DNA from: Gallionella sp.
GTDB lineage: Bacteria > Pseudomonadota > Gammaproteobacteria > Burkholderiales > Gallionellaceae
Assembly (NCBI GenBank): GCA_030690245.1
Contig: JAUYGW010000285.1
Coordinates: 1-11,566 of the forward strand
DNA: 11,566 bases
Direction: 5' to 3'
Positions 1 through 6,524 of this stretch are shown in pieces (position 1 is the stretch's first letter; each line of letters starts with the position of its first letter). Below the pieces are notes generated by a model. That model did not search any database, was not told the DNA's origin, and was given only the letters and a program-made list of their open reading frames with translations. Made by a program: the position numbers and the translations under genes.

Positions 1-103
1 AGAGGGAAACCTCTAACCTAAGCTAGGTTACGCAATCTTAAACATGCGCAAAACAAGCAACTGTATCAAGCCTATATCGCAGGCTGACATGGTTTAGGTT
101 AGA
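1..103. repeat. Cluster of competing inverted repeats upstream of cyoE
   Basis: Several short perfect inverted repeats are packed here. AGAGG (1-5) pairs with CCTCT (10-14) around a GAAA loop. TAACCTA (14-20) pairs with TAGGTTA (24-30) around AGC. AGCCT (69-73) pairs with AGGCT (81-85). A second TAGGTTA at 95-101 lies inside TTAGGTTAGA (94-103), which is the exact complement of 12-21. The left arm can therefore pair either locally or with a partner about 70 nt away. No gene was recognised in 1-179. The stretch could be a structured leader or the tail of an upstream unit. Confidence 0.5.
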
Positions 104-123
104 AGTGTTCAGAAGCAAAAATT

Positions 124-152
124 TTGAAATCAACTTATGCCTATTTTAGATA
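124..152 (+). promoter_or_regulatory. Possible sigma-70 promoter of cyoE
   Basis: TTGAAA (124-129) is a good -35 match. A 17-nt spacer leads to TAGATA (147-152), a poor -10 match (3 of 6). The region is AT-rich and lies 28 nt upstream of the cyoE start codon. This is a weak prediction from pattern only. Confidence 0.25.
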
Positions 153-163
153 GAAAAAATAGG
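140..163 (+). promoter_or_regulatory. Hairpin touching the cyoE ribosome binding site
   Basis: CCTATTTT (140-147) and AAAATAGG (156-163) form a perfect 8-bp stem with an 8-nt loop. The right arm contains the first half of the purine-rich AGGTAGGA (161-168), which serves as Shine-Dalgarno sequence for the ATG at 180. The stem could partly hide the ribosome binding site. It is AT-rich, so it would be weak, and a regulatory role is inference. Confidence 0.35.
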
Positions 164-179
164 TAGGAACGGACATAAA

Positions 180-1043
180 ATGATAGCAATTGGACAATAT
201 ATCAACCTCTTCAAATTGCGCATAGGAGTGGTGATTACCTTAGCGGCTTTGGGCGGCATGGCAATTACTCCAGGACAATCGCTGACGAGTTGGCAAGTTC
301 TGCTTTTGTCGCTGACGGTTATGATGGCCTCGGCAGCTGCGGGCGCTTTTAACCAATACTTTGAGCGCGATATTGATGCAAAAATGACGCGCACCAAAAA
401 CCGCCCATTTTTGAACGGTTATTTTCAGCATAGCCGTAAGTGGTTAGTGATCATCGGGTTGATGCTTGCGGTTGCGGTAACATCCGCCGCCATCGCATTT
501 AATGCGATGACGGCGCTGAACATTTTCCTCGGCGCGTTTACCTACGCTATCGTTTATACGGCCTGGCTGAAACGGCGCACTTGGTTGAATATCGTATTTG
601 GCGGATTGGCGGGGAGCTTCGCGGTATTAGCCGGTGCGGCGGCAGTCGATCCTTCGTTCGGCCCCCTTCCCGGTTTGCTGGCATTGGTGCTGTTTCTGTG
701 GACTCCCCCGCATTTCTGGAGCCTGGCAATCGTCATACGCGATCAATATGCCGCAGCGGGCGTTCCAATGCTGCCGGTGGTAAAGGGCGACAAGAAAGCG
801 GCGCGCATTATTCTGGGGCATACCATCCTTCTGGTGATTGTTTCAATTTTGCCGGTATTTTACGGTTTGGGTGGAATCTATCTGGTCGGCGCCCTGGCGG
901 GAGGGATATATTTCATTGTCAAAAGCGTGCAACTGGTGCGCAATCCGACGAAGGAAACGGCCATGGCCAATTTTGTTGCGTCGCTGGTGCAGTTTAGTGT
1001 ACTGATGATAGCGCTGTTGCTTGAAGTGAATTTCGGCGCCTGA
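180..1043 (+). CDS. cyoE: Protoheme IX farnesyltransferase (heme O synthase)
   Basis: This integral membrane prenyltransferase of the UbiA family (CyoE/CtaB/COX10) attaches a farnesyl group from farnesyl diphosphate to protoheme to give heme O, the cofactor or heme A precursor of heme-copper oxidases. The 287-residue length is normal. The polyprenyl-diphosphate site is visible as N58-QYFE-R-D64-I-D66 followed by R71-T-K-N-R-P. Two further CyoE signatures are YTAWLKR (126-132) and LWTPPHFW (173-180). Multiple hydrophobic helices fill the rest. The ATG at 180 has AGGTAGGA at 161-168 and a second GGA closer in. The gene is followed by its own terminator, so it is probably a separate transcript from the SCO gene. 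A heme O synthase next to SCO and an oxidase-like gene fits a respiratory locus, although the oxidase-like protein here looks degenerate at its copper site. Confidence 0.95.
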   Translation: MIAIGQYINLFKLRIGVVITLAALGGMAITPGQSLTSWQVLLLSLTVMMASAAAGAFNQYFERDIDAKMTRTKNRPFLNGYFQHSRKWLVIIGLMLAVAVTSAAIAFNAMTALNIFLGAFTYAIVYTAWLKRRTWLNIVFGGLAGSFAVLAGAAAVDPSFGPLPGLLALVLFLWTPPHFWSLAIVIRDQYAAAGVPMLPVVKGDKKAARIILGHTILLVIVSILPVFYGLGGIYLVGALAGGIYFIVKSVQLVRNPTKETAMANFVASLVQFSVLMIALLLEVNFGA

Positions 1044-1060
1044 TTTTTCATGGCTTAAAT

Positions 1061-1090
1061 AAAACCCGTCTGAGATTAGACGGGTTTTTT
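1061..1090 (+). terminator. Rho-independent terminator of cyoE
   Basis: AAAACCCGTCT (1061-1071) and AGACGGGTTTT (1078-1088) form a perfect 11-bp stem with the 6-nt loop GAGATT, and the T run continues to 1090. It starts 17 nt after the cyoE stop. The A-run on the left arm means it could also work on the opposite strand. Confidence 0.9.
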
Positions 1091-1104
1091 CATTTTGTGA
1101 CCTC

Positions 1105-1164
1105 TTGAAAAGTATATTAGCCAAGCATAATTTAGCTTGCGTTTTCGATATATCGTATTAAAAT
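1105..1164 (+). promoter_or_regulatory. Possible promoter/operator region of the SCO gene
   Basis: An AT-rich stretch lies between the cyoE terminator and the SCO gene. TTGAAA (1105-1110) is followed after 15 nt by CATAAT (1126-1131), a short spacer. A second -10-like TAAAAT lies at 1159-1164. Between them is the perfect 10-bp palindrome CGATATATCG (1146-1155), which could be an operator. Since cyoE is terminated upstream, a promoter is expected here, but I cannot say which hexamers are used. Confidence 0.3.
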
Positions 1165-1243
1165 AGTCGGGTATTTTTAATTACCTCTGGTTTTGTTGAA
1201 GTTACTTCATTTCGATGAGCTAAAAGTTCAAGAAAGCGTGATT

Positions 1244-2152
1244 ATGCGTCGCTATTTGTTACCGATAAGCTTGGCAGTCTTGAGTTTCGGGGTGTTGCTA
1301 CCCGGAATGCTGTTTTATTTGTCGAAGGATTGGAACAGGGATCATGTGATTGTAGCCAAACCCGTTGCTTCCTCTGTAAAGCTCCAGGCGCAGGAAACTA
1401 TGGCTGCTCCACAGGATTTTAATGAAAGAGAAGCTTTGCGGGTAAGTCAGGCTGCGATAGGCAAACAAGTTGGTGATTACTCCTTCCTGGATCGTGGCGG
1501 GCGCACCGTGCGCTTGGCGGATTACCGTGGTAAGCCCCTGGTTATCAGCATGATTTATACTCATTGCCCGATTATCTGTGCGACTACTACGCGCAGCTTG
1601 AGCGCACTCAAGTTATCTCAGGAAGCGCTGGGGGAAGATAGTTTTGGTGTGTTGACCGTTGGTTTTGATACTGAAAATGATACTCCCGAAGCAATGGATG
1701 ATTTCGCCAAACGGATGGGAGTGAACCTGCCTAAATGGGAATTCGTCAGCGCCGATTCGGAAACGATTGAAAAACTCAGCAAGGACTTGGGGTTTGTTTA
1801 CTTTCCCACCGAGGAGGGTGGTTATAACCACATAACGCAGACAACGTTTGTTGATGGGCAAGGTAAAGTCTACCGCCAAATTTATGGTGATGAATTTGAG
1901 AACAAGACGCTGCTCGATCCGCTGAAAGATATGATTTATAACATCAAGACAGCAGAGCCTGGCCTTGCCGGCTTGTCGAATAAAATAAAACTTTTTTGCA
2001 CGGTTTACGACGAGCAGGCGGGGACATATAAAGTAACTTACAACTATTTTTATGGGGTTGGGTTGGGCGTCCTTGTTTCATTGTTCATCATAGGATGGAT
2101 CGTGTACGAATATCGCCGCAGCCCTAAGCGGAACCACCCGGAGCATGAATGA
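1244..2152 (+). CDS. SCO1/SenC family protein with two membrane anchors
   Basis: The protein has a thioredoxin fold of the SCO/SenC type, a family that delivers copper to, or reduces thiols of, CuA/CuB sites in terminal oxidases. Numbering from the ATG at 1244 (302 residues), residues 6-26 are an N-terminal signal anchor. The SCO domain spans about 70-235. The copper/thiol motif is C108-P-I-I-C112 and the third ligand is probably H196 in GGYNHITQTTF. FDTENDTPEAM (141-151) is typical of the family. Beyond the domain there is an extra cysteine (C252) and a second membrane helix at about 268-288 with a basic tail, so the protein is longer than a usual ~200-residue SCO. A TTG-initiated form from 1193 would add 17 residues; I prefer 1244 because it begins with a standard signal anchor, though neither start has a strong ribosome binding site. 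The next gene begins 60 bp downstream without an evident terminator, so co-transcription is likely. Confidence 0.88.
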   Translation: MRRYLLPISLAVLSFGVLLPGMLFYLSKDWNRDHVIVAKPVASSVKLQAQETMAAPQDFNEREALRVSQAAIGKQVGDYSFLDRGGRTVRLADYRGKPLVISMIYTHCPIICATTTRSLSALKLSQEALGEDSFGVLTVGFDTENDTPEAMDDFAKRMGVNLPKWEFVSADSETIEKLSKDLGFVYFPTEEGGYNHITQTTFVDGQGKVYRQIYGDEFENKTLLDPLKDMIYNIKTAEPGLAGLSNKIKLFCTVYDEQAGTYKVTYNYFYGVGLGVLVSLFIIGWIVYEYRRSPKRNHPEHE

Positions 2153-2201
2153 TGCGGGTCAAGATAACGCCATTTTTAGATGGAAGCTTCAAATTTTTCC
2201 T

Positions 2202-2206
2202 AGGAG
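2202..2206 (+). promoter_or_regulatory. Ribosome binding site fixing a GTG start
   Basis: AGGAG sits 6 nt before the GTG at 2213. The in-frame TTG at 2207 directly abuts it and is too close to be used, so GTG 2213 is the likely start of the cytochrome b fusion gene. Confidence 0.75.
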
Positions 2207-2212
2207 TTGCCA

Positions 2213-4147
2213 GTGATTAATTTTATACATCGCATCGGCCAAGGTATTTTTTTGCGCCTGGAGAGTGGGCTCAATTATATTTTCGGGCCGGCATTGAACC
2301 CATTTTATTATCTGGGCGCGATTACTTACTTGATGTTCTGGGTTATCGTTGTCAGTGGTTTTTACATCTACGCTTTTTACGATACCGGCGTAAATGATGC
2401 CTTCAGCTCGGTGGAATACATAACCCATGAGCAATGGTATTTCGGCGGCATAATGCGCAGCCTGCATCGTTATGCTTCCGACGGGATGATATTGTTCGGC
2501 GTTTTGCACATGCTGCGCAACTTTGCGTTTGACCGGTATCGCGGCTTCCGCTGGTTTTCATGGTATACGGGCATCCTGGTGTTGTGGCTGATTTATATGG
2601 CCGGCATAAACGGCTATTGGCTGCCCTGGGATCATCTGGCACAGTTTGCCGCCGTGGCGACTGCCGAATGGCTGGATGCGCTGCCGATTTTCAGTGCTCC
2701 CCTGGTGCGTAATTTCCTCGAGGAGGGCAGCGTAAACGATCGCTTCTTCTCCCTGCTTTCGCTTATCCATATTGGTATTCCGCTGGGCGCTTTTGCGATT
2801 ATCTGGATACACACTCAACGCGTGCCGCAGGCTAAAACATCTCCACCAAGAGCGCTTACGGTTGGATTGATCCTGTCCATGCTCGTGCTCGCGCTGATCA
2901 AGCCTGCATTAAGCCACGGGCAAGCGGATTTGGACTCTGCGCCTTCAGTTCTGAACCTTGACTGGTTCTATTTCTGGAGTTATCCATTGCTGTATTCCTG
3001 GAGCCCGGGCAAGGTCTGGATGTTGGTAGGTGGCGTTTCCACCGCTTTATTGTTGCTGCCGTTCCTGGGAGGAAAGAGGCGCGGCAAGGGCGAATACGAG
3101 ATCACCACAGTCCCCTGCGGGCATGCAGTGGTTGCCCAACAAGGCGAGACTGTGCTTGAGGCTGCGCTGCGCCAAGGGTTGAATCTGCCCTATGTTTGCC
3201 GTGACGGTGCCTGCGGTGCCTGCAAGGGTAAGATACTCAGGGGCACGGTCGATTACGGAACTTACCAGGAGGGCGTGCTCACCGAAGCGGAGAAAGCGGA
3301 TGGCAAGGCGCTGTTTTGCTGCGCCAAGCCGTTATCCGATTTGGAAATAGAGTGTCATGAAATCGATGAACTCGGACGATTTCCGATAAAAACCATGAAG
3401 TTCACGGTGCAAAAAATGGAGCGGGCGGCGCAGGATGTGATGCTGCTCGAATTGCGCCCCGAGGGCGATGAGCAGATGAATTTCATTGCGGGCCAGTATA
3501 TCGCCGTGTTGTTGGATGATGGCACCAAACGCAGTTACTCCATCGCCAATGCGCCCCATGAATCGGATCGCTTGCAGTTGCATATCCGTCTGGTGAAAGG
3601 CGGCAAATTTACCGGCCATGTCTTCAATGAAATGAAAGTAGGCGATGTGCTGCAAGTGGAAGGCCCGCTGGGTTCTTTCTTCCTGCATGAAGAAAGCGAC
3701 AAACCGATCATCTTCATGTCGGGAGGTTGCGGTTTCGGCTCTATCAAGGGCATGGTCGAGCATGCCTTGAAAACCGGGATGAACCGTTCCATGGTGTTGT
3801 ACTGGGGCGCAAGAACACCAGCCGATATATACTCGAACCTGCCGGAAAAATGGCAGCAGGAGCACGACAACTTCAAATTCATCCCGGTTCTTTCCGAACC
3901 CAAGCCGGAACATGACTGGCAAGGCAGAACTGGCCTGGTTCACGAGGCCATCCTGCAGGATTACCCGCAACTGGACAACTATCAGATATACGCCTGCGGT
4001 TCGCCCGAGATGATCGATGCGGGTCGTGCGCCATTCATGGCCAAAGGATTGCCGGAAGATCAGTATTTTGCGGATAAATTTTCGAGCTGTTACAAGGCTC
4101 CGCTCGCGGAAGCACCAGTATCCTCTGAGGGGGTGACACATGGCTAA
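2213..4147 (+). CDS. Cytochrome b - [2Fe-2S] ferredoxin - FAD/NAD(P) reductase fusion
   Basis: This is a three-part membrane oxidoreductase (644 residues from GTG 2213). Residues 1-290 are a bc1/b6-type cytochrome b with six helices (about 33-54, 80-104, 115-133, 182-200, 214-232, 266-286). Heme ligand pairs are H85/H99 and H186/H200, both spaced H-x13-H as in bc1 rather than x14 in b6f helix D. NGYWLPWD (133-140) marks the cd loop. DWFY (250-253) stands where PEWY is expected in the quinol Qo site. Residues 295-385 are a plant-type [2Fe-2S] domain with C329, C334, C337 and C369. Residues 395-625 are a ferredoxin-NADP-reductase-like module: R440-SYSIAN for FAD, GGCGFGS (504-510) and ACGSPEM (594-600) for NAD(P). 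The last two parts resemble CDP-6-deoxy-glucoseen reductase-type proteins. Even helix number puts them in the cytosol. The family logic suggests electron exchange between NAD(P)H and quinone through the two b hemes; the direction is unknown. It overlaps the next gene by 8 nt. Confidence 0.93.
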   Translation: MINFIHRIGQGIFLRLESGLNYIFGPALNPFYYLGAITYLMFWVIVVSGFYIYAFYDTGVNDAFSSVEYITHEQWYFGGIMRSLHRYASDGMILFGVLHMLRNFAFDRYRGFRWFSWYTGILVLWLIYMAGINGYWLPWDHLAQFAAVATAEWLDALPIFSAPLVRNFLEEGSVNDRFFSLLSLIHIGIPLGAFAIIWIHTQRVPQAKTSPPRALTVGLILSMLVLALIKPALSHGQADLDSAPSVLNLDWFYFWSYPLLYSWSPGKVWMLVGGVSTALLLLPFLGGKRRGKGEYEITTVPCGHAVVAQQGETVLEAALRQGLNLPYVCRDGACGACKGKILRGTVDYGTYQEGVLTEAEKADGKALFCCAKPLSDLEIECHEIDELGRFPIKTMKFTVQKMERAAQDVMLLELRPEGDEQMNFIAGQYIAVLLDDGTKRSYSIANAPHESDRLQLHIRLVKGGKFTGHVFNEMKVGDVLQVEGPLGSFFLHEESDKPIIFMSGGCGFGSIKGMVEHALKTGMNRSMVLYWGARTPADIYSNLPEKWQQEHDNFKFIPVLSEPKPEHDWQGRTGLVHEAILQDYPQLDNYQIYACGSPEMIDAGRAPFMAKGLPEDQYFADKFSSCYKAPLAEAPVSSEGVTHG

Positions 4148-4688
4148 GCCATTACAATACATCGGCCAAGGGTTGTTTTACGCCTTGTTTTTTGGGGTAA
4201 TTGGATATTTCTCTACTCTTCCGCCATACACTCACCTGCCGCCGGATGAAACCTTGATCAAGTTGAGTTTCAGGCATGCCGGCCAGCATGTGGGCGAATG
4301 CCGCGAACGCACGCCGGAAGAGTTGGCTAAAATGCCTGCTTACCAGCGTAAAGGCGGAACCAAGGTATGCCCGCGCGAGCGCTCAGATGTGGTGGTTGAG
4401 CTGGAAATGGACGGAAAGCGTCTCTATCACGAAGTATTGAGGCCAAGCGGGTTTGCGCACAGCAGTAATGCCAATATTTACCGGCGCATCCCGGTGAAGG
4501 CCGGAGTCCATACGCTGAAGGCGCGCCTGAAGGATCATCCCGGCGACGATTTCAACTATGCAAGCGAAGAAACGCTTACTCTCGTGCCGGGACGTATTCT
4601 GGTGATTGATTTCAAGGCGGCAACCGGCGGATTTATTTTCAGGAACAAAAATATAACAACCAAGACGCAATCAGAAGGTAACAAATGA
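4140..4688 (+). CDS. Membrane-anchored periplasmic protein of unknown function
   Basis: I do not recognise the family. The 182-residue protein has one hydrophobic helix (about 8-27), then an extracytoplasmic domain rich in alternating hydrophobic residues that suggests a beta-sandwich. Two cysteines, C54 (VGECRER) and C77 (TKVCPRE), could form a disulfide or bind metal. There is no CXXCH, so it is not a c-type cytochrome, and no cupredoxin ligand set is seen. GAGGGGG (4127-4133) lies 6 nt before the ATG. The gene overlaps the cytochrome b fusion by 8 nt and the oxidase-like gene by 4 nt (ATGA), so translation is probably coupled. It is therefore a likely accessory subunit of the same complex on the periplasmic side. 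A stand-in for an oxidase subunit II is possible, but no copper motif supports that. Confidence 0.85.
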   Translation: MAKPLQYIGQGLFYALFFGVIGYFSTLPPYTHLPPDETLIKLSFRHAGQHVGECRERTPEELAKMPAYQRKGGTKVCPRERSDVVVELEMDGKRLYHEVLRPSGFAHSSNANIYRRIPVKAGVHTLKARLKDHPGDDFNYASEETLTLVPGRILVIDFKAATGGFIFRNKNITTKTQSEGNK

Positions 4689-6094
4689 ATTCAACATATC
4701 AGCAAGCAGATGCCGAACAAGGCGCAGAGGTGATCGGCGAAAAAACACGCGGGGGCGGTTTTGCCCTTTCCATGCCATCGGATGCCAACCGCAAACTGGC
4801 TGCCGGCTGGCTGTGGCTCGGCATTGCATCGCTGGTAGGCGCCGGGCTGTTCGCTATCCTCCTGGTGCTTTCGCGCACCCCTTATGTCCAGGATATTTTT
4901 CCATGGGTTGATTTTTTCCATACTGCACTGGTGGTGCATGTGGATTTGTCTGTGCTGTTATGGTTCATGGCATTCGCCGGGGTGCTGTGGAGCCTGAATT
5001 CATCAGCCAGATTCGTCGGCGTTGGCTGGCTGGCTCTGGTGCTGGCTTCCGTCGGCGCCGCGATAATTGTCCTGTCTCCCTTTGTCGCTGTCGGCAAACC
5101 GTTGATGAGCAATTATGTGCCGGTCATTGAAAGCACCTTCTTCTTTACCGGGTTGATTGTTTTTGCCATTGGCGTAGCCGTGCTGGTTTTGCGCAGCCTG
5201 ATAGCGGTGCCCTCTGCCGACTTGTGGCGCGGCGGTGAAGGCTCGATTCGCATCGGTTTCTATGCCGCATCCATTTCCACGGTGTTTGCGCTGATTGCCT
5301 TCGGCTGGTCATACAACATGATTCCGCAAGGAGTTTTTGAAAGCACGCAGTACTATGATCTGCTGTTCTGGGGCGGCGGCCATGTGCTGCAATTCACCTA
5401 CTCGCTGTTGATGCTGGCTGGCTGGCTGTGGCTGGCGGATGCCTGTGGCGCGAAAACTCCGCTGACCACAAGATTGGCGTCAGCCTTCCTGGTGCTGGGG
5501 CTGTTGCCGGTATTCTATGTTCCCGTTATTTACCTGTCATTTGCAGGCGATATGGGCGCCTACATGGAGCAATTTACCCAGTTGATGAAAGTCGGCGGCG
5601 CCTTCGCCCCGGTACCGCTTGGCTTGGCGGTACTTTACGCGATCGGTGCGGCCGGAAGCACGGCGGCGACCAAGCCGCAACGCGCGGCGTTGCTGTCGTC
5701 AATCATCCTGTTTGCCATCGGCGGCGGGATAAGCCTGATGATCGGGGACAGCAATACGATCATCACCGCGCACTACCACGGAACCGGCGGCGCAATCAGC
5801 CTGGCCTTCATGGGGCTGGCCTTCCATCTGCTGCCGCGCCTCGGCTATCGCGAGCCGGATTTGAAATGGGCCACCTTGATGCCTTACATATATGGTGCAG
5901 GACAACTGCTGCACATTGTCGGCTTGCTGTGGTCCGGCGGATATGGCGTGCAGCGCAAGGTTGCGGGAGCCGCTCAAGGGTTGCATGGCTTTGCGCAGAC
6001 GGCTGGCATGGGACTGATGGGCCTGGGCGGACTGATAGCCGTGATCGGCGGCATCATGTTCCTGGTCGTGGTTTTCAAAGCCATGCGCCGGTAA
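4685..6094 (+). CDS. Heme-copper oxidase subunit I-like protein lacking CuB ligands
   Basis: This 469-residue protein has twelve predicted helices (about 40-62, 76-103, 113-135, 150-172, 189-209, 225-249, 263-286, 299-322, 334-353, 360-385, 396-416, 440-463), the count for subunit I of heme-copper oxidases and NO reductases. Heme ligands are present: H85 in helix II (VVHVDLSVLLW, NorB-like) and H363/H365 in helix X (TAHYHGT). Helix VI keeps one CuB-type histidine, H233, in FWGGGHVLQF, but the Tyr expected four residues later is F237. Helix VII, where the His-His pair of CuB should lie, reads FYVPVIYL (277-284) with no histidine. The protein thus likely binds a low-spin and a high-spin heme but not a normal CuB. 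It may be a diheme electron carrier or a divergent reductase. AGAAGG (4673-4678) precedes the ATG by 6 nt. No CuA subunit or cytochrome c is encoded in the window. Confidence 0.85.
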   Translation: MNSTYQQADAEQGAEVIGEKTRGGGFALSMPSDANRKLAAGWLWLGIASLVGAGLFAILLVLSRTPYVQDIFPWVDFFHTALVVHVDLSVLLWFMAFAGVLWSLNSSARFVGVGWLALVLASVGAAIIVLSPFVAVGKPLMSNYVPVIESTFFFTGLIVFAIGVAVLVLRSLIAVPSADLWRGGEGSIRIGFYAASISTVFALIAFGWSYNMIPQGVFESTQYYDLLFWGGGHVLQFTYSLLMLAGWLWLADACGAKTPLTTRLASAFLVLGLLPVFYVPVIYLSFAGDMGAYMEQFTQLMKVGGAFAPVPLGLAVLYAIGAAGSTAATKPQRAALLSSIILFAIGGGISLMIGDSNTIITAHYHGTGGAISLAFMGLAFHLLPRLGYREPDLKWATLMPYIYGAGQLLHIVGLLWSGGYGVQRKVAGAAQGLHGFAQTAGMGLMGLGGLIAVIGGIMFLVVVFKAMRR

Positions 6095-6121
6095 ACTTAA
6101 CGGCGCTTCCAATAACCCCGC

Positions 6122-6161
6122 TTCGCCACGCTTGAATGTCAATTTTCACGGGTGTGGCGAA
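6122..6161. repeat. Inverted repeat downstream of the oxidase-like gene
   Basis: TTCGCCAC (6122-6129) and GTGGCGAA (6154-6161) are exact complements separated by 24 nt. No T-run follows, so it is not an ordinary terminator. It lies in the 200-nt non-coding strip between the oxidase-like gene and the minus-strand small gene, where I see no other gene. Confidence 0.4.
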
Positions 6162-6222
6162 ATGTGCCTGGGGCTAGCTCTGAAATTTCCAATCGTCAGG
6201 CAGGCCTCGCACATAGCGCATC

Positions 6223-6241
6223 GGGCGATGGCCGCCCTTTT
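6223..6241 (+). terminator. Weak candidate terminator of the SCO-cytochrome-oxidase operon
   Basis: GGGCG (6223-6227) and CGCCC (6233-6237) form a 5-bp GC stem with loop ATGGC, followed by TTTT (6238-6241). The stem is short and the T-run minimal, and it lies about 130 nt after the last plus-strand stop of the operon. Confidence 0.35.
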
Positions 6242-6294
6242 GGATGGAATTTATGGTCCAAGCTGCGGGCCATATGGCATAACTCGCTGGGAAG

Positions 6295-6483
6295 TTACTC
6301 CGAAGGGAGCAAAAGATAGTTGATAAAACCGAACGAGATAAATGCCAGCACCAGAATGATGACAAAGAAAATGATGCTGCGGTATTTAAAGCGCGCCCCG
6401 CGCGAAATCTCGATGCGGTCAAGTACCCAGTCGGATGCAAAGTAGAGGCCTATGGCCACAAAGGTGTAATAGATAACTTCCAA
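6295..6483 (-). CDS. Small two-helix membrane protein
   Basis: This is a 62-residue hydrophobic protein read from a TTG codon at 6483, with GGGGA (6490-6494 on the plus strand) 6 nt upstream. Two helices are clear: about 3-20 and 36-58. They are joined by a basic loop (R23, R28, R31, K33, R35), so the loop should be cytosolic and both ends periplasmic. No cysteine or obvious cofactor ligand is present. The good ribosome binding site and clean two-helix design argue that it is real rather than a chance frame. I do not know the family. It is transcribed away from the cytochrome b paralogue at 6525 and sits between the two halves of the redox locus, so a small subunit or assembly role is possible but unproven. 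Confidence 0.7.
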   Translation of the reverse strand: MEVIYYTFVAIGLYFASDWVLDRIEISRGARFKYRSIIFFVIILVLAFISFGFINYLLLPSE

Positions 6484-6524
6484 GTTAATTCCCCATTAAT
6501 ATTTTATAACCCGCTCATTATATT
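6484..6524. promoter_or_regulatory. Divergent AT-rich promoter region
   Basis: A 41-nt AT-rich gap separates the two divergent reading frames. It holds a perfect TATAAT on the minus strand (6517-6522), placed to give a leader of roughly 25 nt for the small membrane protein, and TATAAC on the plus strand (6505-6510). Neither has a convincing -35. Transcription from the plus -10 would start only a few nt before ATG 6525, which questions that start codon. Confidence 0.35.

Noticed and set aside
3332..4162. 276-codon minus-strand frame opposite the flavin reductase domain
   Set aside because: The plus strand there encodes unmistakable FAD and NAD(P) motifs; the minus frame gives low-complexity sequence without family features or a ribosome binding site.
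4685..6094. Assignment as a normal cbb3 oxidase or as NO reductase NorB
   Set aside because: The helix VII His pair is missing, as is the helix VI Tyr, and no subunit II or cytochrome c gene accompanies it, so a standard functional name would mislead.
5428..6135. 235-codon frame overlapping the oxidase-like gene in another phase
   Set aside because: It is an Arg/Gly-rich out-of-phase reading of the oxidase-like gene, whose own frame shows clear membrane helices and heme ligands.
6132..6323. Possible small plus-strand gene (63 codons) after the oxidase-like gene
   Set aside because: TTG start with no ribosome binding site, no hydrophobic or domain pattern, and overlap with the better-supported minus-strand membrane protein.
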